Source: Burkholderia guangdongensis (GTDB lineage Bacteria; Pseudomonadota; Gammaproteobacteria; Burkholderiales; Burkholderiaceae). Taken from it: 64,000 bases of DNA. Numbering within the stretch: position 1 is the first letter of the stretch; the number at the start of each line of letters is the position of its first letter. Shown here in pieces: positions 27,365 through 37,320 of the stretch. The translations under genes were made by a program, and so were the position numbers. A model generated the notes under the pieces. It searched no databases. It was not told the DNA's origin and saw only the letters and a program-made list of their open reading frames with translations. The stretch covers positions 83,105-147,104 of the forward strand of contig NZ_JACBNX010000015.1 in the NCBI RefSeq assembly GCF_013403875.1, in the 5' to 3' direction.

Positions 27365-28732
27365 TCAGTTCGCGCCCGACTGCTGGTCCAGGCCGCCGAG
27401 CTTGTACTGCACATACGACGAATCGCGCAGCTCGCGCAGCCAGTCCGCATAGGCCTGCTCGGCCTTGCGCTGGCCGATCGCCTGACGCGCGATGTCCATC
27501 TGCTGCTGGACCGAGCCTTGCGCGTCGCGGCGGCCGATCACCTGGATCAGGTGATAGCCGTATTCGGTACGAATCGGCTGGCTGATCTGGCCGTCCTGCA
27601 GGTTGTTCATCGCGCGCTCGAATTCCGGCACGGTCTCGCCCGGGCTGATCCAGCCGAGATCGCCGCCCTGCGACGCGGAGCCGTCCTGCGAGTACGTACG
27701 CGCGAACTTCGCGAAATCGCCGCCCGCCTCGATCTGGTTGCGGATGTCGGCGAGCTGCTGGCGCGCCTGCCCTTCGGACTTGCCTTCGCCGACGCGCAGC
27801 AGGATGTGTCGCACGTGCGTCTGCACGATCTTCGGCGCGGCGGCCGACGTGCCCTGGCTCGCGCGGCGGTCGACGAGACGCACGATCTCGAAGCCGTCCG
27901 GCACGCGGATCAGCGTCGGGTTGACCTGGCCCGGGCGCAGCTTCGCGGCGGCGTCGACGACGTCCGGCGGCAGCGCGTCCGGCGATTTGTAGCCGAGATC
28001 GCCGCCCTTCTTCGCGTCGTCGGCTTCGGAGTTCTCCTTCGCGAGCCGCTCGAAGTTCGCGCCGCCGAGCGCCTGCTTCAACAGCGCGTCGGCCTTCTTC
28101 TGCGCGGCCTCGATGTCGGTCTCCGACGCGTTCGTCAGCGCCTTCAGGAAGATGTGCTCGAAGTGCAGATCCTGCTGCTGCGACGCGTTCGGCCCGCGCT
28201 GGCTCGCGATGTAGCTCGCGACCTCGGCGTCCGACACGGTGATCTTGCTGTCGACCTCGCGCTCGCGCAGCTTCGACAGCGTGAGCTCGGTACGCGCATC
28301 GCTCTTGAACACGCTCCACGGCACCCCTTCGGCCTCGAGCCGCGCGCGGTACTGGTCGAGCGTCATGTTGTTCGCCTGCGCGAGGCGCTGCAGCGTCGTC
28401 TGCACGGCCGCGTCGTCGACCGTGATCCCGTCGTCCTTGGCCTTCTGCACCTGGATGCGCTCCAGCACCATCTGGTTCAGCACCTGCGCGCGGAGCTGGT
28501 CCATCGGCGGCACCGGCGCCTTCTGCTGCTGCAGGCGGCGCGCGATCAGGCCGACGCGCTCGTCGAGCTCGCGGCCCGTGATCACGTCGTTGTTCACGAC
28601 GGCGACGACCTGGTCGGCGAGCGACGCGCCCTGCGAGCCGAGCGCCTGCGCGGCGGCGGGCGTGGCGGCGAGCAGCACGGCGGACGCGGCGATACTGGAC
28701 GCGATCGCCGCGAAGCGAAGGGTTTTCTTCAT
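27365..28732 (-). CDS. surA: periplasmic peptidyl-prolyl isomerase/chaperone SurA
   Basis: 455-residue outer-membrane-protein chaperone. The signal peptide is [20 protein letters not shown] ending at ATPAAAQA. The SurA N-domain ([19 protein letters not shown]) is followed by two parvulin domains, at about residues 190-290 ([12 protein letters not shown]...[12 protein letters not shown]) and 305-400 ([20 protein letters not shown], then [15 protein letters not shown]). A GTG at 28738 lies two codons upstream with GGAG at tighter spacing; ATG 28732 gives the classical signal peptide. Between lptD and pdxA, its client LptD is next door. Confidence 0.96.
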   Translation of the reverse strand: MKKTLRFAAIASSIAASAVLLAATPAAAQALGSQGASLADQVVAVVNNDVITGRELDERVGLIARRLQQQKAPVPPMDQLRAQVLNQMVLERIQVQKAKDDGITVDDAAVQTTLQRLAQANNMTLDQYRARLEAEGVPWSVFKSDARTELTLSKLREREVDSKITVSDAEVASYIASQRGPNASQQQDLHFEHIFLKALTNASETDIEAAQKKADALLKQALGGANFERLAKENSEADDAKKGGDLGYKSPDALPPDVVDAAAKLRPGQVNPTLIRVPDGFEIVRLVDRRASQGTSAAAPKIVQTHVRHILLRVGEGKSEGQARQQLADIRNQIEAGGDFAKFARTYSQDGSASQGGDLGWISPGETVPEFERAMNNLQDGQISQPIRTEYGYHLIQVIGRRDAQGSVQQQMDIARQAIGQRKAEQAYADWLRELRDSSYVQYKLGGLDQQSGAN

Positions 28733-28810
28733 TGCCACTGATACTCCATTGAAATCGGGCTGATCCGGTGCCGGCGCCGCCTGCCACCGCTCGGGCAGAC
28801 GTCTTGGGCG

Positions 28811-31177
28811 TTACTCGTAGTTACTGAAGCGCGACAGCGGCGGCGACGCGGGCGGCAGCGGCGTGTAGCCCGGCACCCCGGCGCGGAACGCCGCCACGAG
28901 GCCGTTATCGACGCTCGACAGGCCCTTGAGCGTCAGCTGCGCCATGAACCGGGTCGACGAAGTCTGCTGCCCCGACGTGTTCACGCCGTTCGCGTATCGC
29001 TGGATACCGACCCCGAGCGCCCAGCAGTCAGCGTCGTATTGTAAGCCGAGCAGGCCGTCGACCACGCGATTGCCGGCGAGATCGTAGTTGAAGCGGCCGA
29101 CCGCGTACAGGCGCCGCGACAGCGGCCACTGCGCGGACACGAGGAACTGGTTGATCGGCAGGCCGTCGGGCGTCGCGGTCGCGCGCGTGTAGCGGTACGC
29201 GACGTTGATCACCTGGCGCGCGCCCGGACTATAGCCGAAACCGACGCTCGACTTCACGAGCTGGTTGTTGTCCATGTTGTACTGGAACGCCGTCTCGGAC
29301 GCGAAGCCCGGGCCGAGCTTCACCGACGCGCCGAGGATCAGGTCCGAGTGCTGCGCCTGCGACACCGCCTCGCCGGGCTGCAGCGTCACGCGCTGATCGC
29401 TGAAATAGTACTGTTGCGCGATCAGGAAGCGCGCGCGCTCGTCGCCCGTCTCCGGGTTGATGAAGCGCGTCGTCAGCGCGGCGGTCAGGCGGTTCGCGTC
29501 GGCGATCCGGTCATTGCCGACGAACGTGTTCGGCTGGAAGATCTCCGCCATCCCGAAGTCGGACTGGGCGGTGTCGAACAGCGGCGCGGCCGACTGGTTC
29601 CGGTACGGCGTGTACACGTAGTACAGCCGCGGCTCGAGCGTCTGGATGAAGTCCTGGCCGAACAGGCGCACCGAGCGGTCGAAGATCAGGCCCGTGTCGA
29701 GGCTCGCGGTCGGCACCGACTCGGTGAAGTTCTTCGGATTGTTCGGCGTGCTCGACGACAGCGTGCTCAGGTCGTACGCGCCCAGGTGGTACTGCAGCTT
29801 CGGCACGATGAAGTAACCGGGGCCGTACACGCCGTACGACACGTACGGGTTGAACAGGACGCGGTCGCCCTGCGTCATGTCGGACGACGTGACGCGGAAG
29901 CGCGAGTAGTCGGCTTCCGCGCCGAAGTCGAAGCCGCCGACGTCATACTTCGTGTACTTCACGTTCAGCTGCGGCTCGCGGCCGTACGGCGCGACCGACG
30001 GCGGCAGCGTCTGCCAGTGCTGGTAGCGCGCGAGCACCGACCACGGGCCGTTGTTGTACGTGAGGCCGGCTTCCTGCTGATAGAGCGTCTGCGTGCCGTT
30101 CAGGAACTGGTTCGACACGGACGACAGGTCTTCCGGATACGTGTTGTCCGAGACCTTGTTGTAGTAAACGTAGCCGGCGAAGCCGTTGCCGAAGTTCTGC
30201 TGGTGCTGCCAGTAGATCGCGTAGCGGTCGCGTTTCGCGAGCGCGTCGTGCGGCAGGTATTCGCCGGTGAACGTGCCCGAATACGTCGGCGACAGGTAGC
30301 GGAACGTCGCCTGCGTCTGCAGGCCGCGCTTCGAGATGATCCGCGGCGTGATCGTCAGGTCGCGGTTCGGCGCGATGTTGAAGTAGTACGGCAGCGACAG
30401 CTCGAAGCCGTTGTTCGAGTTCACCGAGAACGTCGGCGGCAGGAAGCCGCTGCGCCGGTCGCCCGACAGCGGGAACGTCAGCCACGGGCTGGCGAAGATC
30501 GGCACGCCCTCGAAGAACAGCACGCCGTTGCGCGCGACGCCCTCGTCGGCGCCGGTGTCGAAATCGAAGCGGCTGCCCTTGATGTACCACGCCGGATCGC
30601 TTTCGCACCGGCACGCGGTATAGGTGCCGTTGATGAACGTCGAACGCTCGCTGTCGAGCAGTTCGACGCGCTCCGCGCTGCCCGACCCGCCCGTCAGCGT
30701 GAAGTGGTACTTCGGCGCGGTCATGTAACCCTGGTTCGCCTCGACCTTCAGGTGCGCCTCGGGGCCCGCGAACGACGCGCCGCCGTTGATCACGCGGACC
30801 TGGCCATAGGCGTCGGCGGTGTCGGTGTCCTGGTCGTAGTGGATCGCGTCGCCCTTGACGATCGCGTTGCCGCGGCGGAGCTCGGCCGAGCCCTTCGCGG
30901 CGAGATCCTGGTCGGCGGTGCCGTTCGCGTGGTCGGCGATCACGAACGCGGCCGGCTTGGCGCCGTTCTTCGCCGGATGATCGTCGAGCTGCGGGGCAAG
31001 ACGCAGATCCCACGGCGACGAGTCGAGCGACTGCGGCTGCGCGGCCGCGCCCGACAACTGCGCGTGCGCGGCCACCGGCACGAAGCCGGGCACGGCGAGC
31101 AGCGCGGCGGCGAGCCGCCGTCTGCGCGGCGCCGGGTCGCCAGGAGAAACAGTCGGGAATAGCGGTTTGGGCGGCAT
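28811..31177 (-). CDS. lptD: LPS-assembly outer membrane protein LptD
   Basis: 788-residue beta-barrel that inserts lipopolysaccharide into the outer leaflet. N-terminal region has a signal sequence ([19 protein letters not shown]), then the periplasmic OstA/LptA-like domain ([40 protein letters not shown]) and the C-terminal barrel with many amphipathic strands (e.g. [19 protein letters not shown]). Cysteines at CRCESD and DADCWAL fit the disulfide that ties plug to barrel. First gene of the lptD-surA-pdxA-rsmA operon and divergent from amgK across 213 bp. Confidence 0.95.
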   Translation of the reverse strand: MPPKPLFPTVSPGDPAPRRRRLAAALLAVPGFVPVAAHAQLSGAAAQPQSLDSSPWDLRLAPQLDDHPAKNGAKPAAFVIADHANGTADQDLAAKGSAELRRGNAIVKGDAIHYDQDTDTADAYGQVRVINGGASFAGPEAHLKVEANQGYMTAPKYHFTLTGGSGSAERVELLDSERSTFINGTYTACRCESDPAWYIKGSRFDFDTGADEGVARNGVLFFEGVPIFASPWLTFPLSGDRRSGFLPPTFSVNSNNGFELSLPYYFNIAPNRDLTITPRIISKRGLQTQATFRYLSPTYSGTFTGEYLPHDALAKRDRYAIYWQHQQNFGNGFAGYVYYNKVSDNTYPEDLSSVSNQFLNGTQTLYQQEAGLTYNNGPWSVLARYQHWQTLPPSVAPYGREPQLNVKYTKYDVGGFDFGAEADYSRFRVTSSDMTQGDRVLFNPYVSYGVYGPGYFIVPKLQYHLGAYDLSTLSSSTPNNPKNFTESVPTASLDTGLIFDRSVRLFGQDFIQTLEPRLYYVYTPYRNQSAAPLFDTAQSDFGMAEIFQPNTFVGNDRIADANRLTAALTTRFINPETGDERARFLIAQQYYFSDQRVTLQPGEAVSQAQHSDLILGASVKLGPGFASETAFQYNMDNNQLVKSSVGFGYSPGARQVINVAYRYTRATATPDGLPINQFLVSAQWPLSRRLYAVGRFNYDLAGNRVVDGLLGLQYDADCWALGVGIQRYANGVNTSGQQTSSTRFMAQLTLKGLSSVDNGLVAAFRAGVPGYTPLPPASPPLSRFSNYE

Positions 31178-31390
31178 CTATCGTTCGGCAATCGCGGCGC
31201 GTCAACCCGGGCGCGCGCATCGCGCGCCCACGCAATCGAACCGTGACTGCGGCGTGGCGCATACCAGCGGGAAGCGATCGGGCGCACGGCGCGGCAGGCG
31301 GCGGGCCTGCGCCGGCGGAGCTGACACGGGACGCGTCAAAAAAGTCGTGGGGTATTATATGGCAAGACGTTCCTCCCTCCCCCGAGTTTC

Positions 31391-32485
31391 ATGACGCCCC
31401 CATCCGCCGCTTCTTCGACCGCTGCTTCGACCGCCGCTTCGGCCACCGCATCGGCCGCCGCTTCCGCCGATCCCCGTCTCGACGCGCTCGCCGCGTGGCT
31501 TCGCCCGCTCGCCGAGCGCCATGCGCTCGATCCCGCGACCCTCGCGCCCGCCTCCGCCGACGCGAGCTTCCGCCGCTACTTCCGCGTCGCGTCGGCCGCC
31601 GGGCCGGGCGGCTCGCTGATCGCGGTCGACGCGCCGCCGCCCGAGAAGTGCCGCGAGTTCGTGCAGGTCGCGACGCTGCTCGCGGACGCGGGCGTGCACG
31701 TGCCGCAGGTGCTCGAGCACGACTTCGACGCCGGCTTCATGCTCGTCACCGATCTCGGCCGCACGCCGTACATCTCGGTGCTCGACCCGGCCGATCCGGC
31801 CGCCGCGCGGCCGCTGATGCGCGACGCGCTCGACGCGCTGATCCGCTTCCAGCTCGCGTCCGCGCCGGGCGTGCTGCCCGAGTTCGACGAAGCGTTCCTG
31901 CGCCGCGAGATGGAGCTGTTGCCGGAGTGGTACATCGGCCGCCATCTCGGCAAGCCGGTGACCGACGCGATCCGCGGCACGCTCGACCGCACGTTCGCGC
32001 TGCTGATCGCGAGCGCGCGCGCGCAGCCGCAGGGCTTCATGCTGCGCGACTTCATGCCGCGCAACCTGATGGTGTGCGAGCCGAACCCGGGCGTGCTCGA
32101 CTTCCAGGACGCGGTCCACGGCCCGCTGACCTACGACGTCGTGTCGCTGCTGCGCGACGCGTTCGTCAGCTGGGACGAGGAGTTCGAGCTCGACTGCTTC
32201 GCGTACTACTGGGAAAAGGCGAAGAAGGCCGGGCTGCCGGTCGATCCGGACTTCGGCGAGTTCTACCGGCAGCTCGAATGGATGGGGCTGCAGCGGCACA
32301 TCAAGATTCTGGGCCTGTTCGCGCGGATCAACTACCGCGACGGCAAGCCGCACTACCTCGCGGATCTGCCGCGCTTTACCGGCTATGCGCGCAAGGTCGC
32401 GCTGCGCTACCGGCCGCTCGTGCCGTTCGCGAAGCTGCTCGACGCGCTCGAAGGCACGACCGACGAAGTCGGCTACACGTTCTGA
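31391..32485 (+). CDS. amgK: N-acetylmuramate/N-acetylglucosamine kinase AmgK
   Basis: 364-residue phosphotransferase with an aminoglycoside-phosphotransferase fold that phosphorylates the anomeric carbon of MurNAc or GlcNAc during cell-wall recycling. The N-terminal 25 residues are Ala/Ser/Thr-rich. The nucleotide loop is SADASFRRYFRVAS, the catalytic loop LRDFMPRNLMV and the metal site GVLDFQDAVHGPLTYD. murU follows after 13 bp, which is the defining AmgK-MurU pair of the anabolic recycling route that bypasses fosfomycin-sensitive MurA. Divergent from lptD. Confidence 0.92.
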   Translation: MTPPSAASSTAASTAASATASAAASADPRLDALAAWLRPLAERHALDPATLAPASADASFRRYFRVASAAGPGGSLIAVDAPPPEKCREFVQVATLLADAGVHVPQVLEHDFDAGFMLVTDLGRTPYISVLDPADPAAARPLMRDALDALIRFQLASAPGVLPEFDEAFLRREMELLPEWYIGRHLGKPVTDAIRGTLDRTFALLIASARAQPQGFMLRDFMPRNLMVCEPNPGVLDFQDAVHGPLTYDVVSLLRDAFVSWDEEFELDCFAYYWEKAKKAGLPVDPDFGEFYRQLEWMGLQRHIKILGLFARINYRDGKPHYLADLPRFTGYARKVALRYRPLVPFAKLLDALEGTTDEVGYTF

Positions 32486-32498
32486 AGTTCTGAAGAAG

Positions 32499-33224
32499 AT
32501 GACCGAACACCTGACCACCGCGATGATCTTCGCGGCCGGGCGCGGCGAGCGGATGCGCCCGCTGACCGACACGTGCCCGAAACCGCTGCTCGAAGCCGGC
32601 GGCAAGCCGCTGATCGTCTGGCAGATCGAGCGCCTCGCGCAAGCCGGCATCGGCACGATCGTGATCAACCACGCGTGGCTCGGCGCGCGGATCGAGGCCG
32701 CGCTCGGCGACGGTTCGCGCTGGGGCGTGCGGATCGCGTACTCGGCCGAGGACGACGCGCTCGAAACGGCGGGCGGGATCGCGCAGGCGCTGCGCCTGAT
32801 CGAGCGGGACCGCGGCCCGACCGTGTTCGTCGCGGTCAGCGGCGACGTGTTCTGCGAATTCGATTACCGCGCGCTCGCGCCGCACGCCGCGCGCATGGCC
32901 GCGCTCGCCGAACCCGCGATGCGTCTGGTGATGGTGCCGAACCCGCCGTTCCATCCGGCCGGCGACTTCGCGCTCGGCGCCGACGGCGCGCTGTCGCTCG
33001 CGGGCTCGGGCGGCGAGCGGCTCACGTTCGGCAACATCGGGCTGTACGACACGCGGATGTTCCGCGATCTCGCGCCCGGCACGCGCCGCGCATTGACGCC
33101 GTATTACCGCACGGCGATCGAAGCGGGCCGCGCGAGCGGCGAGCGGTACGACGGGCCGTGGGAAAACGTCGGCACGCCGGAGCAGCTGAGCGAGCTCGAT
33201 CGCAGGTTGCGCGCCGCGCGCTGA
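32499..33224 (+). CDS. murU: N-acetylmuramate-1-phosphate uridylyltransferase
   Basis: 241-residue nucleotidyltransferase making UDP-MurNAc from MurNAc-1-phosphate. N-terminal pyrophosphorylase signature AMIFAAGRGERMRPLTDTCP with KPLLEAGGKPLI; further SGDVFCEFDY and NIGLYDTRMF, and C-terminal PWENVGTPEQL. Co-oriented with amgK 13 bp upstream; ends 16 bp from the convergent ABC-exporter gene. Confidence 0.92.
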   Translation: MTEHLTTAMIFAAGRGERMRPLTDTCPKPLLEAGGKPLIVWQIERLAQAGIGTIVINHAWLGARIEAALGDGSRWGVRIAYSAEDDALETAGGIAQALRLIERDRGPTVFVAVSGDVFCEFDYRALAPHAARMAALAEPAMRLVMVPNPPFHPAGDFALGADGALSLAGSGGERLTFGNIGLYDTRMFRDLAPGTRRALTPYYRTAIEAGRASGERYDGPWENVGTPEQLSELDRRLRAAR

Positions 33225-33240
33225 CACCGCGCGCCCCGGC

Positions 33241-35112
33241 TCACACCTCCTCAGCCGCCTCCCCCGCGGCCGCCGCGCGCTGCTGCTGCAGCGCCCACAT
33301 CTGCGCATAGAGCCCGTCCGCGCGGACCAGCTCGTCGTGCGTGCCGCGCTCGACGATCCGCCCGTGGTCCATCACGAGAATCTGCTGCGCATGCACGACC
33401 GTCGACAGCCGGTGCGCGATCACGAGCGTGGTCCGGTGCCGCGCGATCTGCTCGAGCTCGTGCTGGATCGCGCGCTCCGAGCGCGAATCGAGCGCCGACG
33501 TCGCCTCGTCGAACAGCAGGATCGGCGGATTCTTCAACAGCGTGCGCGCGATCGCGACGCGCTGCTTCTCGCCGCCGGACAGCTTGAGCCCGCGCTCGCC
33601 GACCGGCGTGTCATAGCCCTTCGGCAAACTTTCGATGAACGCGTGGATGTGCGCGGCGCGCGCGGCCGCGATCACCTCGTCGCGCGTCGCGCTCGGCCGG
33701 CCGTACGCGATGTTGTAGTAGATCGAATCGTTGAACAGCACCGTGTCCTGCGGCACGATGCCGATCGATGCGCGCAACGAATCCTGCGTGACGTCGCGGA
33801 TGTCCTGCCCGTCGATGCGGATCGCGCCGCCCGTCGCGCGGTCGAGATCGTAGAAGCGGAACAGCAGCCGCGACAGCGTCGACTTGCCCGATCCGCTGTG
33901 GCCGACGACAGCCGTCGTCGTGCCGGCGTCGATCGTGAACGTCACGTCGTGCAGGATCGGCCGCGACGGCTCGTACGAGAAGTTCACGCCGTCGAAGCGC
34001 ACCTGCGCGCCGGCCACCGCGAGCGGCGCCGCGCCGGGCGCGTCGTCGACCTCCTTCGCGGAGCTCAGCAGCCCGAACATCCGGTCCATGTCGGTCAACG
34101 CCTGCTTGAGCTCGCGATAGATCACGCCGAGAAAATTCAGCGGAATGTACAGCTGCAGCATGAACGTGTTGATCAGCACGAGATCGCCGAGCGTCAGCTT
34201 GCCGGCGAGCACGCCTTGCGTCGCGCGCCACAGGATGAACACGAGCCCGGTGCCGATGATCGTCTGCTGCCCGAAGTTCAGCAGCGACAGCGAATGCTGC
34301 GAGCGGATCGCGGCCTTGCGGTAGCGCTGCAGGTTCTCGTCGTAGCGCTGCGCTTCCCAATCCTCGTTACCGAAATACTTGACCGTCTCGTAATTGATCA
34401 GCGAATCGATCGCCCGCGAGTTCGCGCGCGAGTCGAGCTCGTTCATCGTGCGGCGAAAGTGCGTGCGCCACTCGGTCACCTTCACGGTGAACACGATGTA
34501 GATGACGAGTGCCGCGCAGGTCACATACGCGTAAAAGGCCTCGTACTTGACGACGAAGAAGCCGAGCACGAGCCCGACCTCGACGAGCGTCGGCAGGATG
34601 CTGTACAGCGAATACGAGATCAGTTGCTGAATCCCGCGCGTGCCGCGCTCGATGTCGCGCGACATCCCGCCCGTCTGCCGCTCGAGATGGAAGCGCAGCG
34701 ACAGGTTGTGCAAATGCCGGAACACCTGCAGCGCGAGCCGCCGCACCGCGCTTTCGGTGACCTTCGAGAACAGGATCTCGCGCAGCTCGGTGAACAGCGA
34801 CGTCGACAGCCGCATCAGCGCATACGCGAGAACGAGCATCCCGAGCCCCCCCGCGAGCACGATGCCGGCCGACTGCTCGGCGCGGCCGACCGCGACCAGA
34901 TGCTGCGCGGCCGCGAGATGGTCGACGATCCGCTTCATCACGACCGGCACGCCGAGGTTCGCGACCTTCGCGCCGATCAGGCACGTGAGCGCGAACGTGA
35001 CGCGCCATTTGTAGGTCGCGAGGTACGGCAGCAGCGAGCGGATCGTCTGCCAGTCGTTGCGGGGCCCGGAGTGGATCGGCGTGGGCTCGCCGGAAGCGGG
35101 AAATCGGCGCAT
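33241..35112 (-). CDS. Atm1/HMT-type ABC exporter, fused membrane and ATPase domains
   Basis: 623-residue half-transporter. Membrane domain about residues 30-330 with six helices (e.g. WRVTFALTCLIGAKVANLGV, VEVGLVLGFFVVKYEAFYAY). ATPase domain: Walker A VVGHSGSGKSTLSRLL, Q-loop IGIVPQDTVLFNDSIYYNIA, signature LKLSGGEKQRVAIART, Walker B PPILLFDEATSALD and H-loop LVIAHRLSTV. The NYETVKYFGNE block is typical of the Atm1/ABCB7 branch that exports glutathione-linked or heavy-metal compounds. No C39 peptidase domain is present, so it should not be the exporter of the double-glycine peptide at 17.8 kb. Confidence 0.9.
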   Translation of the reverse strand: MRRFPASGEPTPIHSGPRNDWQTIRSLLPYLATYKWRVTFALTCLIGAKVANLGVPVVMKRIVDHLAAAQHLVAVGRAEQSAGIVLAGGLGMLVLAYALMRLSTSLFTELREILFSKVTESAVRRLALQVFRHLHNLSLRFHLERQTGGMSRDIERGTRGIQQLISYSLYSILPTLVEVGLVLGFFVVKYEAFYAYVTCAALVIYIVFTVKVTEWRTHFRRTMNELDSRANSRAIDSLINYETVKYFGNEDWEAQRYDENLQRYRKAAIRSQHSLSLLNFGQQTIIGTGLVFILWRATQGVLAGKLTLGDLVLINTFMLQLYIPLNFLGVIYRELKQALTDMDRMFGLLSSAKEVDDAPGAAPLAVAGAQVRFDGVNFSYEPSRPILHDVTFTIDAGTTTAVVGHSGSGKSTLSRLLFRFYDLDRATGGAIRIDGQDIRDVTQDSLRASIGIVPQDTVLFNDSIYYNIAYGRPSATRDEVIAAARAAHIHAFIESLPKGYDTPVGERGLKLSGGEKQRVAIARTLLKNPPILLFDEATSALDSRSERAIQHELEQIARHRTTLVIAHRLSTVVHAQQILVMDHGRIVERGTHDELVRADGLYAQMWALQQQRAAAAGEAAEEV

Positions 35113-35314
35113 GGCGGAACTGGGGCGTGGAGCGTGGGACGTGAGCGGCGGCTGACGAGGCGGCGGAACGCGGTGGTGGCTCCGGCCCGCACGGCCGCTT
35201 TCTCGTACAATTCGTGGACGTCGTATTGTCGCAGAAGCCGGTCCGGGCCGCTGTCCGCGGCCAAAAGGCCGCGCGCGCCGTCCGGCTTTTCGCGGCCGGC
35301 CTCTTTATTACAGG

Positions 35315-35728
35315 ATGAAAGCCCTCGCCATGACCGCCCTCAACGTCGAACTCCCGCAAAAACAGCCGGCGCTGCGCGTCGTTCCCCAGCCGGCGGACGC
35401 GAACGTCCACGGCGATGTGTTCGGCGGCTGGATCATGTCGCAGGTCGACATCGCCGGCGCGATTCCCGCGAGCCGCCGCGCGGACGGCCGCGTCGCGACG
35501 GTCGCGGTCAATTCGTTCCTGTTCAAGGAACCGGTGTTCGTCGGCGACCTGCTGAGCTTCTACGCGACGATCGTGAAAACCGGCAACACGTCGGTGACGG
35601 TCGACGTCGAGGTGTACGCGCAGCGGATGCGACTGCCGCGCGACACCGTGAAGGTCACCGAAGCGACGCTGACCTACGTCGCGACCGACGCGAACCGCAA
35701 GCCGCGCCCGCTGCCGGCGCTCGGCTGA
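35315..35728 (+). CDS. acyl-CoA thioesterase (YciA-type hot-dog fold)
   Basis: 137 residues. The active-site block is ANVHGDVFGGWIMSQVDIAG, the hallmark of YciA/ACOT hot-dog thioesterases with the catalytic aspartate in GDVFGGW-type motifs; TVAVNSFLFKEPVFVGDLLS and TSVTVDVEVYAQ follow. Such enzymes hydrolyse medium- and long-chain acyl-CoAs. Starts at 35315 (AGG immediately upstream) or 35330. Stop codon sits in a 13-bp-period tandem repeat. Confidence 0.88.
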   Translation: MKALAMTALNVELPQKQPALRVVPQPADANVHGDVFGGWIMSQVDIAGAIPASRRADGRVATVAVNSFLFKEPVFVGDLLSFYATIVKTGNTSVTVDVEVYAQRMRLPRDTVKVTEATLTYVATDANRKPRPLPALG

Positions 35729-35758
35729 CGCGGCCGGCTGACGCGCTCGGCTGACGCG
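35722..35758. repeat. three-copy tandem repeat over the thioesterase stop codon
   Basis: CGGCTGACGCG at 35722, 35735 and 35748 (13-bp period). The thioesterase TGA (35726-35728) is in copy one. Confidence 0.85.
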
Positions 35759-35786
35759 GGTCGGCTCGGCCACGCGCGGCCGTCCG

Positions 35787-36269
35787 TCAATGCGCGGCGG
35801 TGAGTCCGAACTCCCGCATCGCGGGCAGGAAATCGTGATTGAGCTTCGGCTTGCGCGACAGCTTCATCAGCACGTAGCGCTGGAACGGCGCGAGCCGGCC
35901 CCATTGCGCGACGTCGAGCGCCGGCAGCCCGGCCAGCGCACTCTGCTCGACGAGCGGCTCCGGCACCGCGTCGACGCTGCGCCACGCGGGCCGGTCGTCG
36001 GGCTGGAACCAGCTCGGCTCCAGATTCGCGTGCGTGCGCATCATCTCGAACAGCGCGTGATCGAAATTCGGCTCGATCGCGGTGTCGTCGTCCGCCGGGA
36101 AACGCGCGAGCAGCTTGCGGTCCTCGAGCGGCAGCATCTGCCACTGCTCCAGCGAGATCCGCAAGCCGAAACGGTCGAGGTTATAGCGCACGATCATCGG
36201 AATGTACGTGAAGTCTTCCGACGATTCGATTTCGAAATTGAATAGCAACGGAGCGTCGCTGAGTCCCAT
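35787..36269 (-). CDS. nitrate reductase-associated protein
   Basis: 160-residue protein of the conserved family found beside nitrate-assimilation genes (begins MGLSDAPLLFNFEIESSEDF; contains IPMIVRYNLDRFGLRISLEQ, HALFEMMRTHANLEP and RYVLMKLSRKPKLNHDFLPA). Its molecular job is not known. Divergent from fdhD across 131 bp, which fits a molybdoenzyme-related role since FdhD matures formate dehydrogenase and related enzymes. A TATTTTAG word lies near 36318. Confidence 0.75.
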   Translation of the reverse strand: MGLSDAPLLFNFEIESSEDFTYIPMIVRYNLDRFGLRISLEQWQMLPLEDRKLLARFPADDDTAIEPNFDHALFEMMRTHANLEPSWFQPDDRPAWRSVDAVPEPLVEQSALAGLPALDVAQWGRLAPFQRYVLMKLSRKPKLNHDFLPAMREFGLTAAH

Positions 36270-36400
36270 GATGTCACCCGCCTTCGCGAATGCAGGCGCG
36301 GCCTGCCTGCCTCGGGTATTTTAGAACTTGCGCGCGCGGCCGGTGGTCCGATCCGGCCCCTTGCGCGTCAACGGAACCGTTTTGCATGGGAAGGCATTGC

Positions 36401-37231
36401 ATGGATTCGCCTGACATCGCCGCACCGGGCGGCGCGATCGAAGTGCCGGTGCGCCGCGTGCGCGTCGGCGCCGCAAATACCGACGCCGCGCGCGACCACG
36501 TCGGCCAGGAATGGCCGGTCGCGCTCGTGTTCAACGGGATCTCGCACGCGGTGATGATGTGCACGCCGTGCGATCTCGAAGCGTTCGCGGTCGGTTTCGC
36601 GATCTCGGAAGGGATCGTCGAGCGCCGCAGCGACATCAAGGACGTCGACGTGGTGCTGCGCACCGACGCGCCTCTGCCGCACGCGGAAGTGCATCTGGAT
36701 GTGCTGCAGCACGCGTTCGCCGCGCTGAAGGAGAAGCGCCGCGCGCTCGCCGGGCGCACCGGCTGCGGCGTGTGCGGGATCGAGAGCATCGACCTGCTCG
36801 ACCTCGCGCCGGAGCGCGTGCCCGACACCGGCTTCGTCGCGCGGCTGGCACCCGATGCGCTCGAACGCGCGGCGCGCGAGCTGCCCGCGCATCAGGCGCT
36901 CACGCGGCTCACGGGCGGCCTGCACGCAGCCGCATGGTGCGACGCGACGGGCGCGATCCGGCTGGCGTTCGAGGACGTCGGCCGCCACAACGCGCTCGAC
37001 AAGCTGATCGGCTCGCTCGTGCTCGCGCGCGCGGACACGACCGACGGCTTCGTGTTCCTGTCGAGCCGCGCGAGCTACGAGCTCGTGCGCAAGGCCGCGC
37101 GCGTCGGGATTCCGATGGTCGCGACGATCTCGGCGCCGTCGTCGCTCGCGATCCAGATCGCGCGGCAGGCCGGGCTGCGGCTCGTCAGCTTCTGCCGCGA
37201 ATCCGGCTACGTCGATTACGAGACCGCGTAA
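36401..37231 (+). CDS. fdhD: formate dehydrogenase accessory sulfurtransferase
   Basis: 276-residue FdhD, which moves sulfur from IscS to the molybdenum cofactor of formate dehydrogenase. The redox CxxC is in GRTGCGVCGIES; LVFNGISHAVMMCTPCDLEA, EDVGRHNALDKLIG and SSRASYELVRKAA are family blocks. ATG 36401 has GGAAGG six bases upstream, better than the ATG at 36386. No formate dehydrogenase structural genes lie in this window. Confidence 0.95.
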   Translation: MDSPDIAAPGGAIEVPVRRVRVGAANTDAARDHVGQEWPVALVFNGISHAVMMCTPCDLEAFAVGFAISEGIVERRSDIKDVDVVLRTDAPLPHAEVHLDVLQHAFAALKEKRRALAGRTGCGVCGIESIDLLDLAPERVPDTGFVARLAPDALERAARELPAHQALTRLTGGLHAAAWCDATGAIRLAFEDVGRHNALDKLIGSLVLARADTTDGFVFLSSRASYELVRKAARVGIPMVATISAPSSLAIQIARQAGLRLVSFCRESGYVDYETA

Positions 37232-37232
37232 A

Positions 37233-37312
37233 CGCCTGGCCAGGCGCGCCTGGCCGGCAGCACCGGCCGGCCGCACCTAGCCCCGGCCGCACCTAGCCCG
37301 CCGCACCTCGCC
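37233..37312. repeat. palindrome and 16-bp tandem repeat after fdhD
   Basis: CGCCTGGCCAGGCG (37233-37246) is a 14-bp perfect palindrome directly after the fdhD stop. GGCCGCACCTAGCCCC then GGCCGCACCTAGCCCG (37269-37300) are adjacent 16-bp copies, with a partial third CCGCACCTCGCC to 37312. Probably a two-way transcription end between convergent genes. Confidence 0.7.
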
Positions 37313-37320
37313 AGCCGCGC

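Noticed and set aside
33241..35112. ABC exporter as the secretion system for the double-glycine peptide
   Set aside because: It lacks the N-terminal C39 peptidase domain and has Atm1-type motifs; it is 15 kb away.
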